Source: DATFVA01 sp963743325
GTDB taxonomy: Bacteria > Bacteroidota > Ignavibacteria > Ignavibacteriales > Ignavibacteriaceae
Assembly (NCBI GenBank): GCA_963743325.1
Contig: CAVUOZ010000008.1
Span: 372,001-436,000, forward strand
Reading direction: 5' to 3'
DNA length: 64,000 nt
Made by a program: the position numbers and the translations under genes
Notes under the pieces: generated by a model
Told to the model about the DNA's origin: nothing
What the model saw: only the letters and a program-made list of their open reading frames with translations
The model's database searches: none
In this document: one piece after another, positions 1 through 9,090 of the stretch
Layout of the letters: each line of letters begins with the position of its first letter
How positions within the stretch are numbered: position 1 is the first letter of the stretch

Positions 1-1136
1 AGCAGCAGAAAGCATACCTTGGAGCGGTTCTTCAGTATGGTGAGAAGAAAGAAGTAATTCCTTTGATTCAGCCGGGAACGGCAATAGAATATGACCTTTC
101 CTCCAATATTAAAAAGATGACCTTAAAGGAAAAAACGCAGGTTGGATTTTTACAGGGTAACGGTGAGCCGACTTTGCAGGGAATACCCCAGCTGGTACAG
201 CAGCTGTCGATAATGTATGATGTAAGGCCGGTTACGGTAAATGATACAACTGATCTCCCCGAAAATCTTAAAACACTCGTTATAATTGCCCCAAAAGATA
301 CAATGCCGCCTTCAACTTTAAGCAAGCTTGATGTATTCCTTTCAAAAGGCGGAAGGATACTTGCTGCAGTAAACCAGGTTGAGGGTGATCTTTCAACTGC
401 TTCGGGAAAAATCGTGAGTACCGGGCTCTCCGACTGGCTGAATAAAAAAGGAATTAAAGTTGACGATGATTTTATTATAGACGTTAACAGTGGAAATGTA
501 ATGGTAAGGCAAAGTCAGGGAATGTTTGTCATGAACACCCCCGTTAAGTTTCCATATCTTCCGATAATTGCAAAGTTTGATAAGCATCCTATTACTACGG
601 GTATTGAGCAGGTGATGATGCCTTTTGCAAGTCCTGTAATCGTTAACCCGGCTGATACCTCCCTTCATTATGTGAATCTTGCTTATACTTCCGATAAAAC
701 CGGGTTAGAGAAACCGCCGGTTTATTTTGATGTAATGAAGAACTGGACAAGAGCGGATTTCTCCAGATCATCTCTGCCGGTAGCAGTTGCTCTGAGCGGA
801 AATATCAACGGTGCAAAGACAAAGATGGTTGTATTCGGAGATGGTGACTTCGCCGTAAACGGGGAGGGACAAAACCAGCAGAAACTTCAGGATGAGAATG
901 TCAACCTTATGTCAAATGCGATCGACTGGTTATCTGACGATACCGGATTGATTACTCTGAGAACCAAAGGCGTTACTTCACGTCCCCTTGATCCCGATAT
1001 TGAAGAAGGCACAAAAACGCTCGTTAAATATTTAAACTTTCTGCTTCCTATTTTCCTGATAATAATTTACGGTGTGATTCGCTACAGGATCAGGAAAAGT
1101 AAACGGAATAAATGGATGAGTGAAAATTATGTTTAA
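1..1136 (+). CDS. GldG-like ABC transporter auxiliary protein (5' end outside window)
   Basis: The reading frame is open from the first bases of the window, so the gene starts upstream; what remains is the C-terminal part, about 378 residues. The central region has the mixed alpha/beta look of the GldG/ABC-type uncharacterised transport family, with a beta-strand LVIIAPKD and a later VVFGDGDFAV stretch. A single hydrophobic segment near the C terminus (YLNFLLPIFLIIIYGVI) is followed by a basic tail, so the bulk is periplasmic and anchored at its end. In Bacteroidota such proteins work with a GldF-like permease, in gliding/T9SS-associated or general ABC systems. The next gene, a DUF4340 protein, overlaps its stop codon and is the usual neighbour. 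Gliding itself is not shown by this sequence. Confidence 0.8.
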   Translation, partial: QQKAYLGAVLQYGEKKEVIPLIQPGTAIEYDLSSNIKKMTLKEKTQVGFLQGNGEPTLQGIPQLVQQLSIMYDVRPVTVNDTTDLPENLKTLVIIAPKDTMPPSTLSKLDVFLSKGGRILAAVNQVEGDLSTASGKIVSTGLSDWLNKKGIKVDDDFIIDVNSGNVMVRQSQGMFVMNTPVKFPYLPIIAKFDKHPITTGIEQVMMPFASPVIVNPADTSLHYVNLAYTSDKTGLEKPPVYFDVMKNWTRADFSRSSLPVAVALSGNINGAKTKMVVFGDGDFAVNGEGQNQQKLQDENVNLMSNAIDWLSDDTGLITLRTKGVTSRPLDPDIEEGTKTLVKYLNFLLPIFLIIIYGVIRYRIRKSKRNKWMSENYV

Positions 1137-2058
1137 TAAAGTTTCGAATAAGAGCCTGTTAATTGTTTTCGTGGCACTCATTATTATTGCTGCAATTTAT
1201 ATAATAATCGAATCAAACAAGGGCGAGAGAACATTTAAAACTGATATTGTCAGCATCGATACTTTGAAAGTAACAGCGATTTCAATTTATCCAAGGGCAA
1301 CGAATCACCGGGAACTAAGATTATTCAAAGAGGGTAAGAACTGGAAGGTAAAGCTGGATAATAACATGACAGCAAATGTTCCGGAAAATAAAATTAAGTC
1401 GCTGCTGGATATGCTGGTCCAGGTTAAGCCGACCAGAGTTGCAGCACAGGACAAATCCAAATGGGCTGAGTTTAAGGTAGATACAGCGGGAACGCGTGTG
1501 AAAGTATTCGAGGGAAATGATAATACACTTGATTTAATTGTGGGGAAATTCTCTTTTCAGCAGCCGAGACAAATGAATACATTTGTAAGATTAAACGGCG
1601 AGGATGAAGTATACGAGACAGAGGGATTTCTTGATATGGCCTTAAACCAGAAACCGGATTATTTCAGAAATAATACGCTTGTTAATGATGATCCGGTAAA
1701 CTGGAAAAAGCTTACATTTACTTATCCCGACAGCTCATTTGAACTTGTAAAAAATGAAAATCAATGGACAGTTAATGGCAGCAAAACTGATTCGGCAAAA
1801 ATGGCAAATTACCTGAGAACACTTTCACACCTTAGCAGTACATCATTTATCAATAATCCTTCCAATGCTGAACTGGAACATGCAAGATATACATTAACGA
1901 TAGAATCAACTTCCCTGGGAGGGATTGTACTTTCTGCTTTCGGGGATACAACGGGAACCATCATCACATCAACGGAAAATGAAGGCGCGTATTTTGACGG
2001 TAAGCAGAATAATCTCTTTCAGAAATTATTCGTTGGGAAAGAGCACCTGTTAAAATAA
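1129..2058 (+). CDS. DUF4340 domain-containing membrane-anchored protein
   Basis: A protein of about 309 residues with one N-terminal membrane segment (LLIVFVALIIIAAIYIII), then a periplasmic region of repeated beta-rich modules with the DUF4340 pattern (LRLFKEGKNWKV, LIVGKFS, KKLTFTYPDSSFELVKNENQWTV). I chose the ATG at 1129, which overlaps the upstream stop by a few bases and has GGATGAG in front of it; a GTG at 1120 is the alternative. DUF4340 genes commonly follow GldG-like genes, so the two probably form one ABC-linked operon. The molecular function is unknown. Confidence 0.8.
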   Translation: MFNKVSNKSLLIVFVALIIIAAIYIIIESNKGERTFKTDIVSIDTLKVTAISIYPRATNHRELRLFKEGKNWKVKLDNNMTANVPENKIKSLLDMLVQVKPTRVAAQDKSKWAEFKVDTAGTRVKVFEGNDNTLDLIVGKFSFQQPRQMNTFVRLNGEDEVYETEGFLDMALNQKPDYFRNNTLVNDDPVNWKKLTFTYPDSSFELVKNENQWTVNGSKTDSAKMANYLRTLSHLSSTSFINNPSNAELEHARYTLTIESTSLGGIVLSAFGDTTGTIITSTENEGAYFDGKQNNLFQKLFVGKEHLLK

Positions 2059-2061
2059 TTA

Positions 2062-3579
2062 TTAAACCGGGAACAGAATTCTGAACCGGCTTCCTTTACC
2101 GGGGGCGCTTGATAGAGTGATTTTGCCTTTATGTGCATCAACTATCTGCCGTACAAGAGAGAGTCCAAGTCCGGTTCCTTTTGTATTGTGAATGTGACCT
2201 GTTGAAACACGATAGAATTTCTCGAAAATCTTTTTCTGATCTGATTCTGCTATTCCAATTCCCTTATCTTCGACTTCAATGAAAATATGATGATTTTCTT
2301 TACCTGTTCTCAAAATAACTACTTTATTTTCCAGGCTGTATTTAACCGCATTATCTATAAGATTTATGATTGCTTCCGAAACTGCATCTGGATCCAGGTT
2401 GCCGGGAGGGATACTTTCGTCGCGTATGAATTCAAATTCAAAATGGTTATTCTGCAGATGAAAACTGTAAGTATTAAAAACATTTTGAGCTGCCTGGTTC
2501 AAATCCGTTAATTCAAAATGGAAGGTTCTTTTTCCTGCTTCCATCCTTGAAAAATTAAGCACCTTATTAACTATGCTGCTTAACCTGCTCGTTTCGGAAT
2601 GAATAATTGAATAATATTCATTTTTCTTCTCTTCAGTTTTCACCCTTCCCATCTGAAGGGTTTCTGCAAACATACTGATAAGCGAAAGAGGTGTTCTGAG
2701 TTCGTGGGAGACATTGGACACAAAATCCGATTTTATCTGTGCAAGCTGGATTTCCTTTTTAATATTCCTGAAAACAAGCCAGATCCCTATTATTATAAGC
2801 ACTGTTATCCCGGCAATAAGTATAAGATTTTGTGTTGTTCTTGCCTTTACAAGGTCATCAATAGTTTTACCTTTTAAGGTTATACCGAGATTATACCGGG
2901 GAAGAAGCCATAAAGATTTTGTCTGCCGTATATCTCCGGGATTAATCTGATCGGTTGATATTACAATATTATTTCCGGATGGTTCATAAACTGCAAGAAT
3001 AAATTCGTCGCCTGCTATACTTCTCAATTTTGAATCAAGGAGCTGTCTGCAAAAAGTTACAGGAGTGAAAACCACTCCGCAGAGCGAATTGTTATCAAGA
3101 AGAAAAAGCACCACACAGTAATCGGAGGAGAAGTCGACGGGTTCTAATTTTAAATAACCGCTTTTCTTATAAGAATAAAGCCTCTCTATGATACCGGCTT
3201 TTGACCGTAAAATCTCAGATGCAGATAGTTTTTCTTCTTCAGGATTAAATTGTTTAGAAAAAATTCTCAGGTTATTCCCGTTCAGACTGTCGGCGATAAA
3301 CACATAACTTACCGGATTATAAACTTTTAAAAAAGCGTTTATTAGCTTATAATCATTACCTGAGATTGAATTATTAATTTTATTTCTCCAGCTGCTTACT
3401 ATATCCTCGGAATACTGGTTTACTGAAAATAAAATTGCATCCAGCTGATTTCCATAAATCTGGTCAAGAACCTGTTCACTGCTGTTAAGTGTGCTGATTT
3501 CATAAACGGTAAAGAAAAGCATCGGGATGAAAATTACCGCTATCAGAATAGTAATTGTTTTGAAGAGAGGCTTTCTCAT
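2062..3579 (-). CDS. Two-transmembrane sensor histidine kinase
   Basis: 505 residues. An N-terminal membrane helix (about 7-29), a periplasmic sensor region of about 220 residues with no recognised ligand domain, and a second helix (LILIAGITVLIIIGIWLVF, about 252-270) lead into a complete kinase core. The HisKA box is SHELRTPLSL with phospho-acceptor His292. The ATPase domain keeps the N box (NLIDNAVKYS), G1 (DKGIGI), F box (EKFYR) and G2 (GTGLGLSLV). All catalytic motifs are present, so it should be active. It lies 3 bp downstream of an FKBP isomerase gene on the same strand. No response regulator is adjacent, so the partner must be encoded elsewhere. Confidence 0.92.
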   Translation of the reverse strand: MRKPLFKTITILIAVIFIPMLFFTVYEISTLNSSEQVLDQIYGNQLDAILFSVNQYSEDIVSSWRNKINNSISGNDYKLINAFLKVYNPVSYVFIADSLNGNNLRIFSKQFNPEEEKLSASEILRSKAGIIERLYSYKKSGYLKLEPVDFSSDYCVVLFLLDNNSLCGVVFTPVTFCRQLLDSKLRSIAGDEFILAVYEPSGNNIVISTDQINPGDIRQTKSLWLLPRYNLGITLKGKTIDDLVKARTTQNLILIAGITVLIIIGIWLVFRNIKKEIQLAQIKSDFVSNVSHELRTPLSLISMFAETLQMGRVKTEEKKNEYYSIIHSETSRLSSIVNKVLNFSRMEAGKRTFHFELTDLNQAAQNVFNTYSFHLQNNHFEFEFIRDESIPPGNLDPDAVSEAIINLIDNAVKYSLENKVVILRTGKENHHIFIEVEDKGIGIAESDQKKIFEKFYRVSTGHIHNTKGTGLGLSLVRQIVDAHKGKITLSSAPGKGSRFRILFPV

Positions 3580-3582
3580 CAG

Positions 3583-4353
3583 TTATTTACCTTCAAGCTT
3601 TTTAAGCATTTCTTTTGCATTTTCATTATCGGGATTTAGCTTAAGGGATTTCTGATAATTCTCTATTGCCAGCTGTACATTACCGTTTGCAATACATCCT
3701 TCTCCAAGGCTGTCATAAACATTTGCCGATTCAGGATAAGCTTCCGAATTAAGTTTAAAGATTTCGATGGCTTCCTTTATCATCTGGTTTCTGAGAAGAA
3801 TATATCCCAGCATATTCAGCTGAGCTTCCCTGAAGTCGTACTGATCAGGCATTGTATTCTTCAAATAATGATACCGGCTTATTGCTGAATCAATTCCACT
3901 CTCAAAAATTGTAACAAGCAATGTATCACCCAGAGCAAGTTTGGGCACTGAAACTTCAAGCAGCTGAATATCAAAAATGAGAGTTGCATCCGGCGGGATA
4001 ACATTTCCTGCACCTGTTTCGCCATAACCAAGCTGCGGCGGAATTATAAATCTGAATTTATCTCCGATTCGCATTAATGCTACTCCTTCTTCCCATCCTT
4101 TTATTACTTTACCATCGCCTATGGTAAAAGATAAAGGTTGATTTTGCCTGAGGGAGGTGTCAAATACTTTTCCATCTGTTAAATAACCTGTATAATGAAC
4201 CGTAGCTTCTTTTCCTGATTCGGCCTGGATTCCGTTCCCTTTTTCAAGAACTATATATTTTAACCCTGAGTTTGTTGTTACAGTATCGTCAACCTGTGCC
4301 ATAATTAAAACGGAAAACAGACCGAACATCATAAAAAAGAGATATATCTTCAT
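3583..4353 (-). CDS. FKBP-type peptidyl-prolyl isomerase with TPR tail
   Basis: 256 residues. A signal peptide (FMMFGLFSVLIMAQ) is followed by an FKBP domain at about 25-133, with the recognisable VHYTGYLTDGKVFDTS, VIKGWEEG and GYGETGAGNVIPPDATL motifs. After a linker come TPR-like helices (about 165-255; ANVYDSLGEGCIANGNVQLA and KSLKLNPDNENAKEML). It should catalyse cis/trans proline isomerisation of exported proteins in the periplasm, and the TPR part offers a protein-binding surface. It is the first gene of a two-gene unit with the histidine kinase, which raises the possibility that envelope folding state is linked to the sensor; that link is inference. Confidence 0.9.
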   Translation of the reverse strand: MKIYLFFMMFGLFSVLIMAQVDDTVTTNSGLKYIVLEKGNGIQAESGKEATVHYTGYLTDGKVFDTSLRQNQPLSFTIGDGKVIKGWEEGVALMRIGDKFRFIIPPQLGYGETGAGNVIPPDATLIFDIQLLEVSVPKLALGDTLLVTIFESGIDSAISRYHYLKNTMPDQYDFREAQLNMLGYILLRNQMIKEAIEIFKLNSEAYPESANVYDSLGEGCIANGNVQLAIENYQKSLKLNPDNENAKEMLKKLEGK

Positions 4354-4471
4354 TTTTATCCTTAATTTTTCTTAAGTAATTAAAATAGTTCAGAAAAATA
4401 AATGAATTGAATACCCTGAAAAATAGTGAAATTTTTGCAGAGGCATTGACAACTTTAATAGAAAATTATTA

Positions 4472-6775
4472 TTGACTACGGTTAAAGCTTTCATATTAAC
4501 AGGTGAATGGCAGGACATTAACGGGAGAAATGTTCTTAAATTCATCGGTGTGACTGGAGATTCAGCACCTGTAGAAGTCATAATATCAAATGTCAAACCC
4601 GTCTTTTTTATTAAAAGGACAGACATAGAAACAGGGCTTCGGGTGGTTAACAGAAGAAAACCCGTAAAACTTAAAAATTTTGATGGGGAGGACGTAGATG
4701 CTGTATACTTTAGCAGTGAACGGGATCTGAAAACGACTGCAGAAGAGCTTGATAAAAACGGGATCAGAAATTACGAGGCGGATGTCGATCCTGTAAGAAG
4801 ATACCTGATGGAACGTTTTCTTAATGCACAAATTAAAATTACGGGGACACCGGTATCTGAAGGAAAGCTTATACGGTATACAAATCCCGAAATTGAAGCC
4901 TGCGAATTTACTCCCCATCTTAAAGTAGCTTCAATAGATATAGAAACCGGATCAGGAAACCGTTTACTGTATTCAATAGCGGTTAATCTGACGGGCGGGG
5001 CGAATGCAGAAAAAAAAGTATTTATCGCGGGTGAAGGCAGCGATGATGAGCTGATCAGTTTTCTCCCGACTGAAAAGGAATTGCTCCAGTCATTCTTATC
5101 CTGGTTTAAGGAGAAAGATCCCGATGTAATTATCGGCTGGCATGTAATCGGGTTTGATCTGATGTTTCTCGAATCAAAGTGCAATGAACTTTATATCCCT
5201 TTTGATATAGCAAGGGGAAACGGAAGGGTATCGCTGCGCAGTCGGAAAGGCGGCGGTTATTTCGCGTCCGTTTATGGAAGAGTGGTTATAGACGGACCCC
5301 AGTCTCTGCGCTCTTCATTTTTTACTTTTGAAGATTATAAGCTTGAAACTGTAGCACAGGAATTACTGCGTGAGGGGAAAACCATTACACCGGACGAGAA
5401 TAAAGTCGCTGAAATCGAAAGGTTATATGCAGAGGACAAAAAGAGACTGGCAGAATATAATCTGCAGGATGCGGTTCTGGTGACAGAAATTTTTAAGAAG
5501 TCAGGATTAATAGAATTGTCAATCCGGCGCTCACAGCTTTCGGGCTTGTTAATGGATCAGCTGGGAATGATGACTGCGGCATTTGATCATTTTTTCCTTC
5601 CAAGGCTTCACAGGAGGGGATATGTCGCCCCGAATGTTAAGGACATCGAATCATCAGAGCATGCTGCCGGCGGATATGTATTCGATCCGAATCCCGGTTT
5701 ATACGATAATGTGATTGTGCTTGATTTCAGGAGTCTGTATCCTTCAATAATACAGACTTTTAAAATTGATCCTTTATCGAGACTTCTCTCCTCTGCAAAT
5801 ACATTAAGAACTCCTGCCGGGTATAAATTTTCCGCAACAGAGCATTTCCTTCCGGGATTTATTGATAAGTTACTCGATCAGAGAACCAGGGCAAAAAAGA
5901 AAAAGGACAAGCAGCTTTCACAGGCGATTAAAATATTGATGAACAGTTTTTACGGCGTAATGGGTTCATACGGCTGCCGGTTTTATCATCCTGATCTTCC
6001 ATCTGCTATTACCGGAACCGGGCAGTGGCTCCTGCTCAGAAGCAGGGAGTACCTTGAACAAAAAGGATATAAAGTTGTCTATGGGGATACCGATTCTCTT
6101 TTTGTCAAGCTGCCTGATAATATAAAAAATTATTCAGCAGAGGATGGCGGGAAATTAGTTCAGGATCTAAACCAGTACTGGAAAAAAAGGCTGAGAGAAG
6201 AATATGAGGTAGAATCATTTCTTGAAATACAATATGAAAAGTATTACAGGAAGTTTATTATCACCCCTGCGAGGGGCGGCGAATCTGGAGCTAAAAAGAG
6301 ATATGCCGGATTACTTAAAAACGAGGACGATGAGAAGCTTGAATTCGTTGGTCTTGAGTTTGTCAGGAGCGACTGGACAAGGCTTGCAAAGGAATTCCAG
6401 GTTGAACTTTATGAACGGATATTTTATGAGAAGGAAATTAAAGACTGGATCAGGGAAGTTGTGAAAAAAGTAAGCTCCGGTGAATTCGATGATAAACTTG
6501 TCTATCGAAAAAGACTGAGAAAGGATGTGGAGGATTATACTAAAAGTATTCCCCAGCATGTCCGGGCTGCAAAATTAATTGATCAGAGCAGCGGTACGAT
6601 TTATTATGTGATAACGAAGAGGGGACCAGTGCCGGTTGAACTAAAGCATAACGATATTGATTACCAGCATTATATTGATAAACAGATCAGGCCGATAGCT
6701 GATTCGGTTTTAAGTTTGATGGGAGAATCTTTCGATTCTATTGTAAAAACAGGGCAGTTGAGTTTTTTCGATTAA
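4472..6775 (+). CDS. polB: DNA polymerase II (family B)
   Basis: 767 residues, close to the 783 of E. coli Pol II. The N terminus (KAFILTGEWQD) matches the Pol II start and supports the TTG at 4472. The 3'-5' exonuclease motifs are present: Exo I DIETGSG (Asp156), Exo II IIGWHVIGFDLMFL and Exo III YNLQDAVLVTEIF. The polymerase motifs are intact: A, DFRSLYPSII (Asp418); B, KILMNSFYGVMGS; C, YGDTDSLF (Asp539 and Asp541). It is expected to act in replication restart and translesion repair. It stands alone on the plus strand, divergent from the FKBP gene. No LexA-type operator could be recognised upstream. Confidence 0.96.
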   Translation: MTTVKAFILTGEWQDINGRNVLKFIGVTGDSAPVEVIISNVKPVFFIKRTDIETGLRVVNRRKPVKLKNFDGEDVDAVYFSSERDLKTTAEELDKNGIRNYEADVDPVRRYLMERFLNAQIKITGTPVSEGKLIRYTNPEIEACEFTPHLKVASIDIETGSGNRLLYSIAVNLTGGANAEKKVFIAGEGSDDELISFLPTEKELLQSFLSWFKEKDPDVIIGWHVIGFDLMFLESKCNELYIPFDIARGNGRVSLRSRKGGGYFASVYGRVVIDGPQSLRSSFFTFEDYKLETVAQELLREGKTITPDENKVAEIERLYAEDKKRLAEYNLQDAVLVTEIFKKSGLIELSIRRSQLSGLLMDQLGMMTAAFDHFFLPRLHRRGYVAPNVKDIESSEHAAGGYVFDPNPGLYDNVIVLDFRSLYPSIIQTFKIDPLSRLLSSANTLRTPAGYKFSATEHFLPGFIDKLLDQRTRAKKKKDKQLSQAIKILMNSFYGVMGSYGCRFYHPDLPSAITGTGQWLLLRSREYLEQKGYKVVYGDTDSLFVKLPDNIKNYSAEDGGKLVQDLNQYWKKRLREEYEVESFLEIQYEKYYRKFIITPARGGESGAKKRYAGLLKNEDDEKLEFVGLEFVRSDWTRLAKEFQVELYERIFYEKEIKDWIREVVKKVSSGEFDDKLVYRKRLRKDVEDYTKSIPQHVRAAKLIDQSSGTIYYVITKRGPVPVELKHNDIDYQHYIDKQIRPIADSVLSLMGESFDSIVKTGQLSFFD

Positions 6776-7047
6776 ATGCTTAATATCAGGTAAACAATAT
6801 TGGAGGGCAATGGAAAAAAGGGCAATTATTTATCTCCCGGATGATTTAAGTCACTTTTATTGAAACTTTTTACTCTATAAAGTCGTCTATAAACAGGAAC
6901 CTTATAAAAGTCTGAATTTTTAACTTAATTTTTGCAGGAAAATTACTTATATTTATTAGCTTTATTTCGGCGGAATTTCTGAACCGAATTTATTGTTCTT
7001 ATATCTAATGTAATAATCCATAAACCAAATTATTAGGAGTTGATTAA

Positions 7048-7911
7048 TTGAAGATAACCAAGCAATTCACTAACAGGGAAAGTAAATCACTTGACCAGTA
7101 TCTGCAGGAAATTGGAAAAGTTGACTTGCTTACACCTGACCAGGAAATTGAACTTGCGATCAGGATTAAGAAAGGTGATAAACAGGCACTTGAAGCGTTG
7201 ACTAAAGCAAACCTTAGATTCGTAGTTAGTGTTGCAAAACAATTCCAGAATCAGGGATTATCCCTTGGCGATCTGATAAATGAAGGAAATTTAGGATTAA
7301 TTAAAGCCGCGCAAAGATTTGATGAGACCAGGGGATTTAAATTTATCTCTTATGCAGTTTGGTGGATAAGGCAATCGATTATGCAGGCAATTGCCGAGCA
7401 GTCAAGAATTGTAAGGCTTCCTCTTAACCGTGTTGGTTCTCTTGGGAAGCTGAGCAAAGCTTACAGAGACCTCGAGCAGGAGTATGAAAGAAAACCTACT
7501 ACCGAGGAGCTTGCACAGGTTCTTGATATGAATGTTGATGAAGTTGCCGATACAATGCAGCTTTACGGCCGCCACGTTTCTATGGATGCACCGTTAAAAG
7601 AAGGCGATGACAACAAGAACAGTCTTGGAGATATTCTTGTTAATGATCAGCAACCTTCACCCGACGGCATTTTAATGAAAGAATCTCTTAAGCAGGAAGT
7701 TGAAAATGTGCTCTCAACTCTCAATGAGAGAGAAGCCGAAGTAATAAAATTATACTTCGGGATAAACAGCGAGCATGCAGCTACCCTTGAAGAGATAGGC
7801 GAACGCTTTAATCTTACCCGCGAGAGAGTAAGACAGATTAAAGAAAAAGCCTTAAGAAGTTTAAGATATGCATCCAGAAGCAGCTCTTTAAAGGCTTACT
7901 TAGGTCAATAA
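7048..7911 (+). CDS. rpoD: Primary sigma-70 factor (SigA/RpoD-type, short form)
   Basis: 287 residues, the short form usual for Bacteroidota and relatives, which lack the long region 1.1 and non-conserved insert. Region 1.2 (SLDQYLQEIGKVDLLTP), region 2 (LRFVVSVAKQFQNQGLSLGD, FDETRGFKFISYAVWWIRQS), region 3 and region 4 with its helix-turn-helix (TLEEIGERFNLTRERVRQIK) are all present. The TTG start at 7048 is supported by the AGGAGT at 7035-7040. It should direct RNA polymerase to the housekeeping promoters of this genome. A strong intrinsic terminator follows at about 7933-7968. Confidence 0.96.
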   Translation: MKITKQFTNRESKSLDQYLQEIGKVDLLTPDQEIELAIRIKKGDKQALEALTKANLRFVVSVAKQFQNQGLSLGDLINEGNLGLIKAAQRFDETRGFKFISYAVWWIRQSIMQAIAEQSRIVRLPLNRVGSLGKLSKAYRDLEQEYERKPTTEELAQVLDMNVDEVADTMQLYGRHVSMDAPLKEGDDNKNSLGDILVNDQQPSPDGILMKESLKQEVENVLSTLNEREAEVIKLYFGINSEHAATLEEIGERFNLTRERVRQIKEKALRSLRYASRSSSLKAYLGQ

Positions 7912-7932
7912 GTCTCCTTTGGTTATAATTTG

Positions 7933-7968
7933 AACCCCTCATCCGGTTGACGGACTGAGGGGTTTTTT
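7933..7968 (+). terminator. Rho-independent terminator of the sigma factor gene
   Basis: A hairpin with arms AACCCCTCA and TGAGGGGTT around a short loop is followed directly by a run of T. It starts 22 bases after the sigma factor stop codon. Confidence 0.9.
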
Positions 7969-8071
7969 ATTTTTAAATTATCCTGGCTCAGTGCTCCGGT
8001 TGGCATTTACAAAGTAAGATATTTAATTATATTTTCTTCAATCAATTTTTAATAATAAAATATGTTACATT

Positions 8072-9037
8072 ATGAAAAAGATTAATCCGCCGAAGTTATA
8101 TATATTTCTTCTTGGATTTATTACCGCCATTCCCCTTTTGCTGTTATTCCCCGGTATTAAAGGATCAAATTCTGCTCCCGTAAATCACCCGGCTGATGAT
8201 AAATTTCCGCAGGAATACAAGATAATCTCACCCCCCATTCCTGAACATCTTGATTTTGCCGGAGAAAAGGTTCCCCTTGAAAACTTTGAAGTCAGAGAAA
8301 GAATGGACCGTGAGTTTATTGTCAATACTTATTATCACTCATTTACTATAATTGCTTTAAAAAAAGCTCACAGGTATTTTCCTGTTATTGAACCTATTCT
8401 GAAAGCACATGGTATTCCTGATGATTTTAAATATGTTTCGGTAATAGAAAGCGGCTTATCAAATGTCATCTCTTCTGCAGGGGCAGTCGGCTTCTGGCAG
8501 TTTATGGATGCTGCAGGAAAGAAGTACGGCCTTGAAATAAATGATGAAGTCGACCAGAGGTATGATGTGAAGAAATCAACTGAAGCTGCCTGTCTTTACA
8601 TTAAAGAGGCACACGATGAATTCGGAAACTGGACAATGGCTGCCGCTTCTTTTAATATGGGAACCAATGGGGTAGAAAAACAAATGGCAAGGCAGAAAAC
8701 CAATAATTATTACAACCTTGTTTTAAGTGATGAAACCTCGAGATATATAGCCCGGATAATTGCTATGAAAACAATTATACAGTACCCGGAGAATTACGGG
8801 TTCGCTATTGATAAAGATGAATTATATCCGCCGATGCCCACATATGAAATTACTATCAGTGATTCAGTAAATGATCTTGCAGATTTTGCTATTGGGAAAG
8901 GAATTAATTACAAAATACTGAAATTGTATAACCCATGGCTTCGTGATATCAAGCTGACGAATAAAGCCGGGAAGACATATACTATTGAACTACCTGTGAA
9001 AGGAAGCATTGAAGTAATTGATGAGCTGGAAAAATAA
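8072..9037 (+). CDS. Lytic transglycosylase (SLT domain, MltD-like)
   Basis: 321 residues. An N-terminal hydrophobic segment (about 8-28) anchors or exports the protein. The catalytic SLT domain spans about 110-235, with the catalytic Glu at about 126 (FKYVSVIESGLS) and the family signatures GAVGFWQFM and AAASFNMGTNGVEKQM. After it, residues about 255-320 have a weak LysM-like pattern (VNDLADFAIGKGINYKILKLYNPW) that could bind peptidoglycan. It should cleave the glycan backbone, giving 1,6-anhydromuramyl ends. It is a single gene, convergent with the M49 peptidase gene. Confidence 0.9.
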   Translation: MKKINPPKLYIFLLGFITAIPLLLLFPGIKGSNSAPVNHPADDKFPQEYKIISPPIPEHLDFAGEKVPLENFEVRERMDREFIVNTYYHSFTIIALKKAHRYFPVIEPILKAHGIPDDFKYVSVIESGLSNVISSAGAVGFWQFMDAAGKKYGLEINDEVDQRYDVKKSTEAACLYIKEAHDEFGNWTMAAASFNMGTNGVEKQMARQKTNNYYNLVLSDETSRYIARIIAMKTIIQYPENYGFAIDKDELYPPMPTYEITISDSVNDLADFAIGKGINYKILKLYNPWLRDIKLTNKAGKTYTIELPVKGSIEVIDELEK

Positions 9038-9039
9038 AA

Positions 9040-9068
9040 AGGAGTCATTCTTTAATTGAATGACTCCC
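9040..9068 (-). terminator. Terminator between convergent genes
   Basis: The inverted repeat GGAGTCATTC / GAATGACTCC has a short AT-rich loop. Read on the minus strand it is followed by a T-rich run, so it fits best as the terminator of the M49 peptidase gene; it may also end the transglycosylase transcript. Confidence 0.8.
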
Positions 9069-9090
9069 TGCAGTAAAAGATTCGGTTAGT

